A stretch of DNA of 7,283 nt from Methanobacteriota archaeon (GTDB lineage Archaea; Thermoplasmatota; Poseidoniia; Poseidoniales; Poseidoniaceae), in contig PBSP01000003.1 of assembly GCA_002726845.1 (NCBI GenBank), positions 6,094-13,376 on the forward strand, read 5' to 3'. Below the pieces are notes generated by a model. That model searched no databases. It had not been told where the DNA came from and saw only the letters and a list, made by a program, of their open reading frames with translations. How positions within the stretch are numbered: position 1 is the stretch's first letter; each line of letters begins with the position of its first letter. Below are positions 1 to 6,792 of this stretch, one piece after another. The position numbers and the translations under genes were made by a program.

Positions 1-665
1 CTTTTGAGTTTCAAAGATGGAATGGCTTTGAATTCACGTCAATTGAACCTGAAAATTCGTTGGAAAACGTTCTGAAAAACATACAAGATCGCGTTGGCTG
101 GTTTCTTTCAGATCTTACCTACGATCCAACCAGGGATCGTGATTGGGAGATCAATGCCAATTGGATGTTGTATGTTGACAATTATCTGGAGGGCTTCCAT
201 ATCCCCTTTGTTCATCCTGAATTGAACAACGCTCTCGACAACAGTGGATACTCAACAGAGTGTTTTGAGTTCGGTGTTTTGCAGATTGGAACCGCAAAAA
301 AAGGTGGCGTATGCTTTGATATTCCAAGTTCATCCACTGATTCAGGAAAAAGAATTGCAGCGTATTATTGGTGGATTTTTCCAAATTTGATGTTCAATGT
401 TTATCCTTGGGGAGTTTCGGTCAACATCGTTGTTCCGAATGGACCGCATTCAACATCTGTTCTCTTCCGAAGTTATGTTAAACATCCAGAATTATTGAAT
501 CAAGGAGCGGGTTCAGAGCTTGACAAGGTCGAACTTCAAGACCAATTCGTTGTCGAGAATTGTATGACGGGTCTTCGCTCAAGATTCTACAATCGTGGTC
601 GTTATTCCCCAAAACACGAACAAGGTGTTCACCATTTTCATCGAATGATCAGCAACTTGAGGTGA
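1..665 (+). CDS. Rieske-type aromatic ring-hydroxylating oxygenase, alpha subunit, C-terminal part (5'-truncated)
   Basis: The reading frame is open from base 3 at the window edge, so the gene starts upstream. The TTG at 60 is an internal Leu codon. About 220 residues are visible. The first ones (FEFQRWNGFEFTSIEPEN) resemble the end of a Rieske domain (W-x-G-F-x-F...P). The rest is the SRPBCC catalytic domain. The segment DNYLEGFHIPFVHPEL (about 177-224) carries the two histidines of the mononuclear iron site (codons 198-200 and 213-215, spacing H-x4-H). The Asp at 540-542 is a candidate third ligand. The end, GLRSRFYNRGRYSPKHEQGV plus HHFHRM, matches the usual C-terminus of the choline-monooxygenase/dioxygenase-like branch. 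Such cytoplasmic enzymes use O2 and electrons from a reductase to hydroxylate or demethylate small molecules. The substrate cannot be told here, and no reductase or ferredoxin gene is visible. The Rieske 2Fe-2S ligands lie outside the window. It is probably in one operon with the cupin. Confidence 0.88.
   Translation, partial: FEFQRWNGFEFTSIEPENSLENVLKNIQDRVGWFLSDLTYDPTRDRDWEINANWMLYVDNYLEGFHIPFVHPELNNALDNSGYSTECFEFGVLQIGTAKKGGVCFDIPSSSTDSGKRIAAYYWWIFPNLMFNVYPWGVSVNIVVPNGPHSTSVLFRSYVKHPELLNQGAGSELDKVELQDQFVVENCMTGLRSRFYNRGRYSPKHEQGVHHFHRMISNLR
659..665 (+). promoter_or_regulatory. Shine-Dalgarno for the cupin gene
   Basis: GAGGTGA lies 4 bases before the ATG at 670 and overlaps the TGA stop of the oxygenase gene. 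It is complementary to the 16S rRNA tail, fixes the cupin start, and suggests translational coupling with the upstream gene. Confidence 0.75.
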
Positions 666-669
666 GGAT

Positions 670-1029
670 ATGAAGAAAATAAATCTGGACGAAAAATTTG
701 CATTGTTTGACGAACATTGGACCCCAAAAATCATTACAGAACTCAACGACTATCAAATCAAGATTGTCAAAGTCGAGGGTGATTTTATTTGGCACAACCA
801 TTCTGACACGGACGAATTTTTCCTTGTAATCGAAGGTACGTTGTTCATTGAGTTTGAAAATGAGACGATGGAACTGAATGCTGGCGAATTGTACGTAGTA
901 CCTCAAGGAGTCCAACACCGCCCTTTCGCTACAGAGGAATGCAAGATTATGTTGATTGAGCCACGAGATGTTGTCAATACAGGTGAGGAAAAAAGCGATT
1001 TAACGGCATCGAACGATGTGTGGATTTGA
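670..1029 (+). CDS. Small single-domain cupin (cupin_2) protein
   Basis: This 119-residue protein is about the normal size for a one-domain cupin. Motif 1 is WHNHSDTDEFFLVIEG (41-56): His42, His44 and Glu49 follow the H-x-H-x4-E metal pattern. Motif 2 is GELYVVPQGVQHRP (72-85), and His83 completes the metal site. The N-terminus (NLDEKFALFDEHWTPKII) and the LIEP...VVNTGEE stretch near the end are typical of the mannose-6-phosphate-isomerase-like cupin group, whose members mostly lack a proven reaction. All four expected ligands are present, so it probably binds a divalent metal in the cytoplasm. It starts at ATG 670 behind a strong Shine-Dalgarno and is separated from the oxygenase gene by 4 bases, so the two may act on the same small molecule. 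That functional link is inference. The fold assignment is firm, but the substrate and the choice between enzyme and binding protein are unknown. Confidence 0.9.
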   Translation: MKKINLDEKFALFDEHWTPKIITELNDYQIKIVKVEGDFIWHNHSDTDEFFLVIEGTLFIEFENETMELNAGELYVVPQGVQHRPFATEECKIMLIEPRDVVNTGEEKSDLTASNDVWI

Positions 1030-1052
1030 AGTATGGAATGTGCCTCAACCAG
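1030..1052. other. Convergent intergenic gap
   Basis: These 23 bases separate the stop of the + strand cupin gene from the stop of the - strand DUF3817-type gene. I see no convincing hairpin or long T-run on either strand. Transcripts may end inside or just beyond the opposing gene. Confidence 0.6.
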
Positions 1053-1346
1053 TCAGGGTTCGGAGAGATCGTATTCACCACTCACGAGCATGCCATCGAA
1101 TAAGAACGGCCCTGCCGGTACGATAGCTGCTACAAAACCGTGCAATAGCGCAGTCATGTTCCAGTGTCGGCCAACTCCATAAAAAAGCAAAGATACGAAC
1201 GCAACAAACAAGGCTCCGTGAATGGCACCAACAACGGATACAAGAGCCGGTTCACCACCAATGTATTTCACGGGCATGGCAACAGCAAAGAGAAGGAGAG
1301 CAGAGATACCTTCGAGATAACTAACGAACGAGACCAATCGCTTCAT
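1053..1346 (-). CDS. DUF3817-type small integral membrane protein
   Basis: This 97-residue protein has three hydrophobic segments (about 5-29, 34-57 and 64-85). It shows the marks of the DUF3817 family as I know it: LEG near the start (11-13), MPVKY (24-28), GAIHGALF (40-47) and VPAGPFLFD (76-84). Length is normal for the family, which is common in bacteria and has no established function. The ATG at 1346 overlaps the TGA stop of the upstream ATPase gene as ATGA, with GGTGG about 10 bases before it, so it is the last gene of the ABC operon and is probably translationally coupled to it. It may be an accessory membrane subunit, or simply a cotranscribed passenger; the sequence does not decide. 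The family call is by eye from motifs. Confidence 0.8.
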   Translation of the reverse strand: MKRLVSFVSYLEGISALLLFAVAMPVKYIGGEPALVSVVGAIHGALFVAFVSLLFYGVGRHWNMTALLHGFVAAIVPAGPFLFDGMLVSGEYDLSEP

Positions 1347-2323
1347 GTTTCAATTTCCACCATCGGCCGGCTGGAGCCGCATGATGGACACATTTGCTCA
1401 TCGCTATCAAGATATTCATGCTTGCAAGCGGGGCAGAACTGAGCTAGTTCCATTTTACCCATCGCCTCCACCGAATCACCTTGTAGAGAGAGATATCCGC
1501 TTGCAACATTACCAACCGTATACCGACCCGCTCCGCCAAGCCGAACCAGCAAATCCGGTGGGAGTGTGACCGTTCCCGTTTCGTCGATGATAAGTTCCCG
1601 ATCTTTACTCAAATCCTCCACATCAATGGACTCGCCGTGTTCTGCGACGAAGCGTCCATCACGTAGTTCAAGCGAACGATTGGCGAAAGAGGCCACCTCT
1701 TTTGAGTGTGTAACAAGAAGAAACGATACGCCATCGTTCTCGTGCAAATCCTTGAACAAGGCCAGCACTTCTCTGCTGGTTACAGGGTCAAGGGCACCGG
1801 TAGGCTCATCGGCAAGAATCAATCGCGGGCGTGTTATTAGTGCACGAGCAATCGCAACACGTTGTTGTTCACCACCGCTTAACATGGAAGGCAAGGCTCG
1901 CGCTCGATGAACCATACCCAATCGATCGAGCATTGCATCAGCGAGAGAAAGAGCCTTCTTTGAGGACACGCCTTGATGGCGCAACGGTTGAGCAACGTTG
2001 TCTCTTGCATTCAAATTTGGAAGAAGGTTCCCCTCTTGGAAAATGAACGAGACCATCTTTTGGCGGAGTTCAACCAATTCTTTCCCTTTCAGTCTCGTCA
2101 TGTTCTTTCCTGCAAGACTAACCGAACCAGCACTTGGCTTCATCAACCCTCCAAGACACTTCATCAAGGTGGACTTGCCCGATCCTGACGGACCGACGAC
2201 TGCGATTGCTTCACCTGCTTTCATATTGATATGGAGGCCTCGTAGTGCAACAACGTTGCCATCCTCAGCCTTCGATTCGTACACATGGTACAATCCCTCC
2301 GATTCAAGAATTGTTTCACTCAA
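1343..2323 (-). CDS. ABC transporter ATPase (LolD/MacB type) with C-terminal AbrB-like segment and zinc ribbon
   Basis: This 326-residue protein is about 90 residues longer than a typical LolD-type ATPase. Residues 6-230 form an intact nucleotide-binding domain: Walker A GPSGSGKST (44-52), Q-loop Gln96, signature LSGGE (148-152), Walker B LILADE with catalytic Glu173, D-loop ALD (177-179) and switch His206. Residues 243-282 (core DETGTVTLPPDLLVRLG) look like a SpoVT/AbrB swapped-hairpin segment. Residues 297-315 form a zinc ribbon (CPAC...CPSC, Cys297/300/312/315). It starts at TTG 2323, 2 bases after the permease stop and behind GAAGGGGG; no ATG occurs in frame before Met34, which is inside the domain. 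It should hydrolyse ATP at the inner face of the permease encoded just upstream. The extra domains suggest regulation, dimerisation or partner docking. The ATPase and zinc ribbon calls are strong; the AbrB call is moderate. Confidence 0.95.
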   Translation of the reverse strand: MSETILESEGLYHVYESKAEDGNVVALRGLHINMKAGEAIAVVGPSGSGKSTLMKCLGGLMKPSAGSVSLAGKNMTRLKGKELVELRQKMVSFIFQEGNLLPNLNARDNVAQPLRHQGVSSKKALSLADAMLDRLGMVHRARALPSMLSGGEQQRVAIARALITRPRLILADEPTGALDPVTSREVLALFKDLHENDGVSFLLVTHSKEVASFANRSLELRDGRFVAEHGESIDVEDLSKDRELIIDETGTVTLPPDLLVRLGGAGRYTVGNVASGYLSLQGDSVEAMGKMELAQFCPACKHEYLDSDEQMCPSCGSSRPMVEIET

Positions 2324-2325
2324 GA

Positions 2326-5300
2326 TTATTCCCCCTTCAATACACTCGCCAAATCCGCAGTTAGCGCTTTACGTGTTGTAACCAACAACGCGACAACGAC
2401 AGCAGCAAACACAGCCAACGATACGAATAGGATTTGAGACCAAGGGTAAACCAGAGTTCGTTGTATTGTCGTCGATGATCCTCCAAAGATTTGGAAAATG
2501 AATCCAAAGATGTCAAAGAAACCGTTGAAAGACAGTGCAAGGCCAACACCAAGGAAAATGCCCAAAGCCATCGAAACAACGACAATGGAAAGAATCTCAA
2601 ACAAGACCAGACGGATGATTTGATTCGGTGAAGCACCAATCGCTTGCAAGACTGCTAATTCCTTCTGACGCTGGCTCAATACCAAGGATAAGAATACAAA
2701 ACTCGATGCGATTGCGGCAACACTAGCCACCACGAATTGCAAAGATAGCAACCCTGGTGTACCGAAAATAAGGCCACCATTGCGCTCGACCTCTTTGTGT
2801 GCACTTGACCAATCAAGCGTTTCTGAAACTCGAGCATCGGCTTCCAGTTGAGAAGCGAGCGATTCCAATTGTGTTCCCGAGACGCCGTCAACTCGGACGA
2901 TCCAAGTCCTTGAGGAATGATTGGAAACGGCTTCATCGGTTAGATTGGTAAGTTCTCTCCAAGAGTTCTCACCGATGATCAAGGCGGATTCGATGGTTGC
3001 AGCCCCAACACCAGGAATATAATCGTGTCCTCCCATGTAGTACAGCGAAATCTCATGTGGCGTGACGATAAGGCGAACTCGTGTGCCTGAGAAGAACAAG
3101 TCTGCTGCAAGCGGTGGTGGCGCCGCACTCGGGCCTGACGAACATTCAGTCTCATCGCTGTTCGTCCCATCAGGACACGTCGTGTTCGAGAGAATTGCAG
3201 AAGAGAGATCAAACAGACCAAATGCACCAGCCAAATTAGCATCGGTGAAATCCGCCCCGTCGACCAAACCATCCGAGAATTGGACGATGATGGCGTTCTG
3301 AAGATTGGCCCCTCTGAGGTCGGCATTGCTTAAATTCACGCCAAAGATAATCGATTCACTCAAGTTCATGTTTGAAAGATCTGCGTTTGAGAGATCTGTG
3401 TTTGATAGATCAACACGTCCTAGATTTCGCTCATTCAAATCTTGGCCGGAAAGATCGAGACCAGACCAATCACCTTCCATCAGCAACGAGTAGGATTGGA
3501 AAACAGCAAACGGGTTGTCCTCATCGGTACCACCGCTTTCGAAAGCGAACTCAATTTCGTCCCAAACGAACGTGATGTTTTCTGATTTCTTGTCGGTAGG
3601 CTCGAGAAGAACATCGTCCAGTGTGTTTTCTTTTCCACCGCGATCCGATCCAGGCAGGTCGAGCGAATAAGCTGCGTCTGGTCCTGCAGTGAATCCATTG
3701 CTGCGATAACCTCGCATTGCGTCATCAATGTTGTCACCCGGTATGGATTGCTCACTCCATCTGAGAACGTCCTCATTGCCATCAAACAAAACGAACGTCT
3801 GGAGGGAATCGCCTCCATTTGCATCATAAAGAGCGAGTTCGGGGACCGTAGTCGCAACCGGATTCACGTCGTTTTGTGTGAATTCATTCACAAGCGACAG
3901 AAGCGTGGTGGAATTCATTGGTTCCTCGGTTGTAAGTTGTAGATCTGAGCCAACCGTCGCATCAGCTGTTTTTTCATCGACCAGAGTCCCCGTGTATCCT
4001 TGAACAGCAGCAAGCGTGACAATGGACAGGGTAAGCAGCATAATTACGGCCAATCGATTGACGGATTCGGCTGAACCCGATCCCTTCAAGCCCCGTTTAA
4101 CATCCTTAAGCAACGGTGAGCGGCCAAACAGAAGTTGCATAATTTGCGGTCCCTTTGCTCCAATTCGGCCAAGCAACAGCGCACCACCAATCCACAAGGC
4201 AAACGGTCCGATGATTCCAATGAGGCCTTCGATGAAGAAATTGGACACAATGCCGTCCTCACTTCCGTTCATCTCAAGCCATGTATCGATAACAGCAAGC
4301 ATACCAAAGAGGAATGCAGTCCAATGCAACCAGCGTTTTGGCTCTGCCTTGGTTGTTGTTTTTCGAACACCTTCTTCAATTTCCAATTCAAGGAAATCTC
4401 GCGCCCGACTTCTCCCAAAAATCATGGCAAGACCAAGCGTCGTCACTGCTGTAAACAATGTCGATCCGAAACCGAGAGTTGGGTTCACATCGAAGTCTCC
4501 AGTTCGGAATTCCATGAAGCCAACCGCAGAGAGAACGATAGGTACAGCCATCAAAGCGAGAATGTAGCCAATCAACCATGCAACCGATGACATCACAAAC
4601 AGTTCCAACAACACCATACCTTGCAGGCTTTGACCGTCGGCTCCAATCACGCGATGAATGCTTACTTCGCGCCTTCGCTGCTCCAGCGAGAGTACCAGAC
4701 CGTAAATCAAGACGGAAATGGAGAGAATAACAATTGGAATCATAATGATGTAATCAAAAATCTGAATGAGACCAAGGAAGATGTCGAGAAACAGAATCGT
4801 TCCAGAGACAATATCGGTGTAATACAACTCCACCCCTTCATCGGTATAATTCCCGTCTTGAACTCGGGTTCCAAGATCTTCAAGCCAATCCGCAGCGTCT
4901 GCTGTTGAAGTTGTTGGTAATTGTGTTCGATCTATGGTAACGCCGAGATACATGTGATCGTTATCCATCAATGTACGACGTTGTTCTTCCTCGAGTGCCT
5001 CCCATGTCGTGAAAATCGGGTTGAATGGTAGGGTTGGATTGCCAAAATCCCATGGCTCGTATATGCCCATAACGGTCAAATTTTCAACCGTCATCCACAT
5101 TCGACAATAGATCATCTCATTGTTTTCGGGCGTAATTTCTCCGTCACAGTTATCCTCATCGACGGCTCCTTCAAGCAGTGTCGATTCATCGACAACGTAA
5201 GCAAACGTAAGCTCATCGAGAACATCCCCCACCTTCGCCTGAGCTTCGCTTGCAATCGTGGAAGGAAGAATGATACCGTTCGTTCCGTTTGCGCTGTTGC

Positions 5301-5964
5301 TCATATTTTCTGGAGTCGGCCATTCGCCCAATCCTGAAATGATGTTTTCTCCAAGACGTTTCGCCAGCTCTCCATCAAACGCCTCAGGACCTAAGAATCG
5401 AACTGCACGCTTGTTAGATATTGGTGGTCCAGCCTCAAGAGCCTCAGGATAGTCAAAGTCAACGTCATCCCACAGTGGATTCTCATCGTCTGATATGGCG
5501 CGCATCTCAAGCGGTTGGGCAACGACGAAATCGATGTTGAAGAAACCACCACTGTGGATTCCTTGACGTCCGAGAACCAACGTACAATCGTTGAATTCTG
5601 TGAATTCATCCATCAACTCATCGCAGACCTCGGTCATGACCGTGGTATTGTTGGACCAACCCGTAGCGTTCTCAACGGGAGTTCGAGCGTATTCAATTTT
5701 AGCGTCAAACGGTTCAGAATCAAGGGACTCATCGAAAAACAATTGCGATAGTCCAACGCCATAAGCAAGGACGGTTGTGATGACGAGCGATGCTAGAAAA
5801 ACACCAGCGATAACGGCCATTCCACGCTCTTTGCCTCGCCATGCGCTTAGACCTGCGAGACGCAAACGGCTTGGCAACTCCGTCAGGGCATGCTGATAAC
5901 GGCGAAGTCGTGAACGATTCTGCCCGAAATCTGACTCTTGGAGTTTGCTTTCACCAACACTCAT
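2326..5964 (-). CDS. Large two-unit FtsX/MacB-type ABC permease with pentapeptide-repeat insert in its ectodomain
   Basis: This 1212-residue protein has about ten predicted membrane helices: 48-72, 401-425, 455-478, 497-517, 546-563, 578-599, 638-657, 1074-1096, 1119-1146 and 1175-1196. External domains lie at 73-400 (MacB-like) and 658-1073. Two FtsX-type cores are visible, around SLEQRRREVSIHRVIGADG (426-444) and SQRQKELAVLQAIGASPNQ (1097-1115), so it looks like a LolC/LolE-type pair in one chain. The second ectodomain contains a pentapeptide-repeat block (836-927) and a cysteine/proline linker (928-951). All six cysteines fall in three close external pairs (114/127, 273/287, 930/941). About fifteen N-x-S/T sequons are all external. 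The ATG at 5964 overlaps the stop of the upstream ATPase gene (ATGA), with GGTGAGGAGG just before it. Known relatives move lipoproteins, peptides or drugs, or remodel the envelope by mechanotransmission. The substrate here is unknown. Confidence 0.93.
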   Translation of the reverse strand: MSVGESKLQESDFGQNRSRLRRYQHALTELPSRLRLAGLSAWRGKERGMAVIAGVFLASLVITTVLAYGVGLSQLFFDESLDSEPFDAKIEYARTPVENATGWSNNTTVMTEVCDELMDEFTEFNDCTLVLGRQGIHSGGFFNIDFVVAQPLEMRAISDDENPLWDDVDFDYPEALEAGPPISNKRAVRFLGPEAFDGELAKRLGENIISGLGEWPTPENMSNSANGTNGIILPSTIASEAQAKVGDVLDELTFAYVVDESTLLEGAVDEDNCDGEITPENNEMIYCRMWMTVENLTVMGIYEPWDFGNPTLPFNPIFTTWEALEEEQRRTLMDNDHMYLGVTIDRTQLPTTSTADAADWLEDLGTRVQDGNYTDEGVELYYTDIVSGTILFLDIFLGLIQIFDYIIMIPIVILSISVLIYGLVLSLEQRRREVSIHRVIGADGQSLQGMVLLELFVMSSVAWLIGYILALMAVPIVLSAVGFMEFRTGDFDVNPTLGFGSTLFTAVTTLGLAMIFGRSRARDFLELEIEEGVRKTTTKAEPKRWLHWTAFLFGMLAVIDTWLEMNGSEDGIVSNFFIEGLIGIIGPFALWIGGALLLGRIGAKGPQIMQLLFGRSPLLKDVKRGLKGSGSAESVNRLAVIMLLTLSIVTLAAVQGYTGTLVDEKTADATVGSDLQLTTEEPMNSTTLLSLVNEFTQNDVNPVATTVPELALYDANGGDSLQTFVLFDGNEDVLRWSEQSIPGDNIDDAMRGYRSNGFTAGPDAAYSLDLPGSDRGGKENTLDDVLLEPTDKKSENITFVWDEIEFAFESGGTDEDNPFAVFQSYSLLMEGDWSGLDLSGQDLNERNLGRVDLSNTDLSNADLSNMNLSESIIFGVNLSNADLRGANLQNAIIVQFSDGLVDGADFTDANLAGAFGLFDLSSAILSNTTCPDGTNSDETECSSGPSAAPPPLAADLFFSGTRVRLIVTPHEISLYYMGGHDYIPGVGAATIESALIIGENSWRELTNLTDEAVSNHSSRTWIVRVDGVSGTQLESLASQLEADARVSETLDWSSAHKEVERNGGLIFGTPGLLSLQFVVASVAAIASSFVFLSLVLSQRQKELAVLQAIGASPNQIIRLVLFEILSIVVVSMALGIFLGVGLALSFNGFFDIFGFIFQIFGGSSTTIQRTLVYPWSQILFVSLAVFAAVVVALLVTTRKALTADLASVLKGE
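3184..3459 (-). repeat. Pentapeptide-repeat solenoid coding segment inside the permease gene
   Basis: Twelve consecutive A(D/N)LxN-like pentapeptides occupy permease residues 836-895 (for example VDLSN, TDLSN, ADLSN, VNLSN, ADLRG, ANLQN). An 8-residue break follows, then ADFTD and ANLAG (904-913), a 4-residue spacer, then FDLSS and AILSN (918-927). That makes about 16 units, or four coils of a right-handed quadrilateral beta helix. The block lies in the external domain between predicted helices 7 and 8. Confidence 0.88.
3370..3414. repeat. Three near-identical 15-bp tandem DNA units
   Basis: On the + strand the units are GTTTGAAAGATCTGC, GTTTGAGAGATCTGT and GTTTGATAGATCAAC, directly adjacent at 3370-3384, 3385-3399 and 3400-3414. 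They encode the pentapeptides VDLSN, TDLSN and ADLSN on the - strand (residues 851-865). The nucleotide match is closer than in the rest of the pentapeptide block. Confidence 0.85.
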
Positions 5965-6668
5965 TCCTCCTCACCATCCTCATCAAGTCCCCAAGCGGAA
6001 CGGATGTCCGATGCCTCGGTCTTTCCGTCGTTCAGAAGAAGCATTCGATCGGCAGTTGACGCCAAATCCGGATCGTGCGTCACCATCAGGATCGAAATAG
6101 GGTTCGTTTCATCGTGACACAATTCTTTGAACAATTTCATGACATCTTTTCCACTGGCAATATCCAGATTTCCCGTGGGTTCGTCGGCAAGCAGTACAGG
6201 TCGGTTTCCTGCGATTGCTCTGGCGATTGCGACACGCTGTTGCTGCCCACCAGAAAGTTGGTCGGGAATGAAGTTCAATCGGTCACCGAGTCCAACTTTC
6301 GTGAGTGCCACTTCCGCGGCTTCAACCGCTTCATTGGAAGGAATACCTGACAACTCAAGAGCAATTGCAACGTTGTCGAGGGCAGAAAGATTGTCAAGCA
6401 AATGAAAGTCTTGGAAAATCCAACCCACCTTTGACCTTCGGACATCAACAACACTCGATGGCCCTTTTTTGCCATACGTGCGATTATCAAGCGTGATGCT
6501 ACCACCGTCACCTGCAAGCAGACCGCCAATTATGTTGAGTAGGGTTGATTTTCCAGATCCGGACGGGCCCATCAACGCAACCATCTCTCCTTTTTCGACT
6601 TGCATGTTGACACCTTTCAGGACGTGCAGTGAGCCAAAACTCTTGGTCAGGCCGTTTACTTCCAGCAT
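5961..6668 (-). CDS. ABC transporter ATPase (LolD/MacB type)
   Basis: This 235-residue protein has the standard LolD-type length. All nucleotide-site motifs are intact: Walker A GPSGSGKST (34-42), Q-loop Gln86, signature LSGGQQQRVAIARA (138-151), Walker B VLLADE with Glu163, D-loop NLD (167-169) and switch His198. The tail is acidic (DEDGEEE). I chose ATG 6668 because GGGAGG sits 6 bases upstream of it; a TTG at 6683 would add 5 residues but puts this Shine-Dalgarno inside the coding region. It is the first gene of the operon and its stop overlaps the permease start as ATGA. The codons for its last glutamates also supply the permease Shine-Dalgarno. It should power the permease from the cytoplasmic side, probably paired with the longer second ATPase. 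Homology alone does not separate export from envelope remodelling. Confidence 0.95.
   Translation of the reverse strand: MLEVNGLTKSFGSLHVLKGVNMQVEKGEMVALMGPSGSGKSTLLNIIGGLLAGDGGSITLDNRTYGKKGPSSVVDVRRSKVGWIFQDFHLLDNLSALDNVAIALELSGIPSNEAVEAAEVALTKVGLGDRLNFIPDQLSGGQQQRVAIARAIAGNRPVLLADEPTGNLDIASGKDVMKLFKELCHDETNPISILMVTHDPDLASTADRMLLLNDGKTEASDIRSAWGLDEDGEEE
5966..5975 (-). promoter_or_regulatory. Shine-Dalgarno for the permease gene, inside the upstream ATPase gene
   Basis: Read on the - strand, GGTGAGGAGG ends one base before the ATG at 5964. Its GGTGA part is 6 bases from the start codon. The same bases encode the Gly-Glu-Glu end of the ATPase, so ribosomes finishing that gene can restart on the permease. 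Confidence 0.65.
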
Positions 6669-6792
6669 TCCAATCCTCCCCAATGAGTTTTCATGTGAGA
6701 AGAACCCAACGTTATTTCTTTACAATGGTTTGTATCGAATGACTCAACATTTGGTGCGACGCTTTGAAAAAAGGGAAGCGACAGGAATCGGC
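6669..6792. promoter_or_regulatory. Divergent intergenic region, likely holding both promoters
   Basis: These 124 bases separate the - strand ABC operon from the + strand dehydratase gene, so both transcripts should start here. The most AT-rich block is at about 6711-6726 (GTTATTTCTTTACAAT). On the - strand (GTAAAGAAATAAC) it lies about 45-55 bases before ATG 6668, a plausible archaeal TATA position for a short leader. This is weak, as there is no clean TATA or -35/-10 match. No repeat or operator-like palindrome stood out. Confidence 0.35.
6675..6680 (-). promoter_or_regulatory. Shine-Dalgarno deciding the start of the first ATPase gene
   Basis: GGGAGG on the - strand is followed by 6 bases and then ATG 6668. 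This spacing is near ideal and favours the ATG over the TTG at 6683. Confidence 0.75.

Noticed and set aside
60..62. TTG as the start of the oxygenase gene
   Set aside because: The same frame is open to the window edge and the upstream codons encode recognisable end-of-Rieske-domain sequence, so it is an internal Leu codon.
1998..2381. 127-residue open frame on the + strand
   Set aside because: Antisense to the Walker A region of the second ATPase; its apparent sequence is the mirror of conserved ATPase codons.
3370..3414. Short tandem repeats as a CRISPR or regulatory array
   Set aside because: Units are adjacent without spacers, in frame, and encode pentapeptide repeats, so protein structure explains them.
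4016..4567. 183-residue open frame on the + strand
   Set aside because: It lies antisense within the permease gene, has no recognisable domain and no convincing ribosome site, and its composition is that of an antisense shadow.
6669..6683. TTG 6683 as start of the first ATPase
   Set aside because: The GGGAGG element lies between it and ATG 6668 at ideal spacing for the ATG, and family members begin at the MLEV-like position.
6740..6742. ATG at 6740 as dehydratase start
   Set aside because: It is out of frame with the dehydratase; ATG 6793 is in frame, has a Shine-Dalgarno, and starts just before the Rossmann motif.
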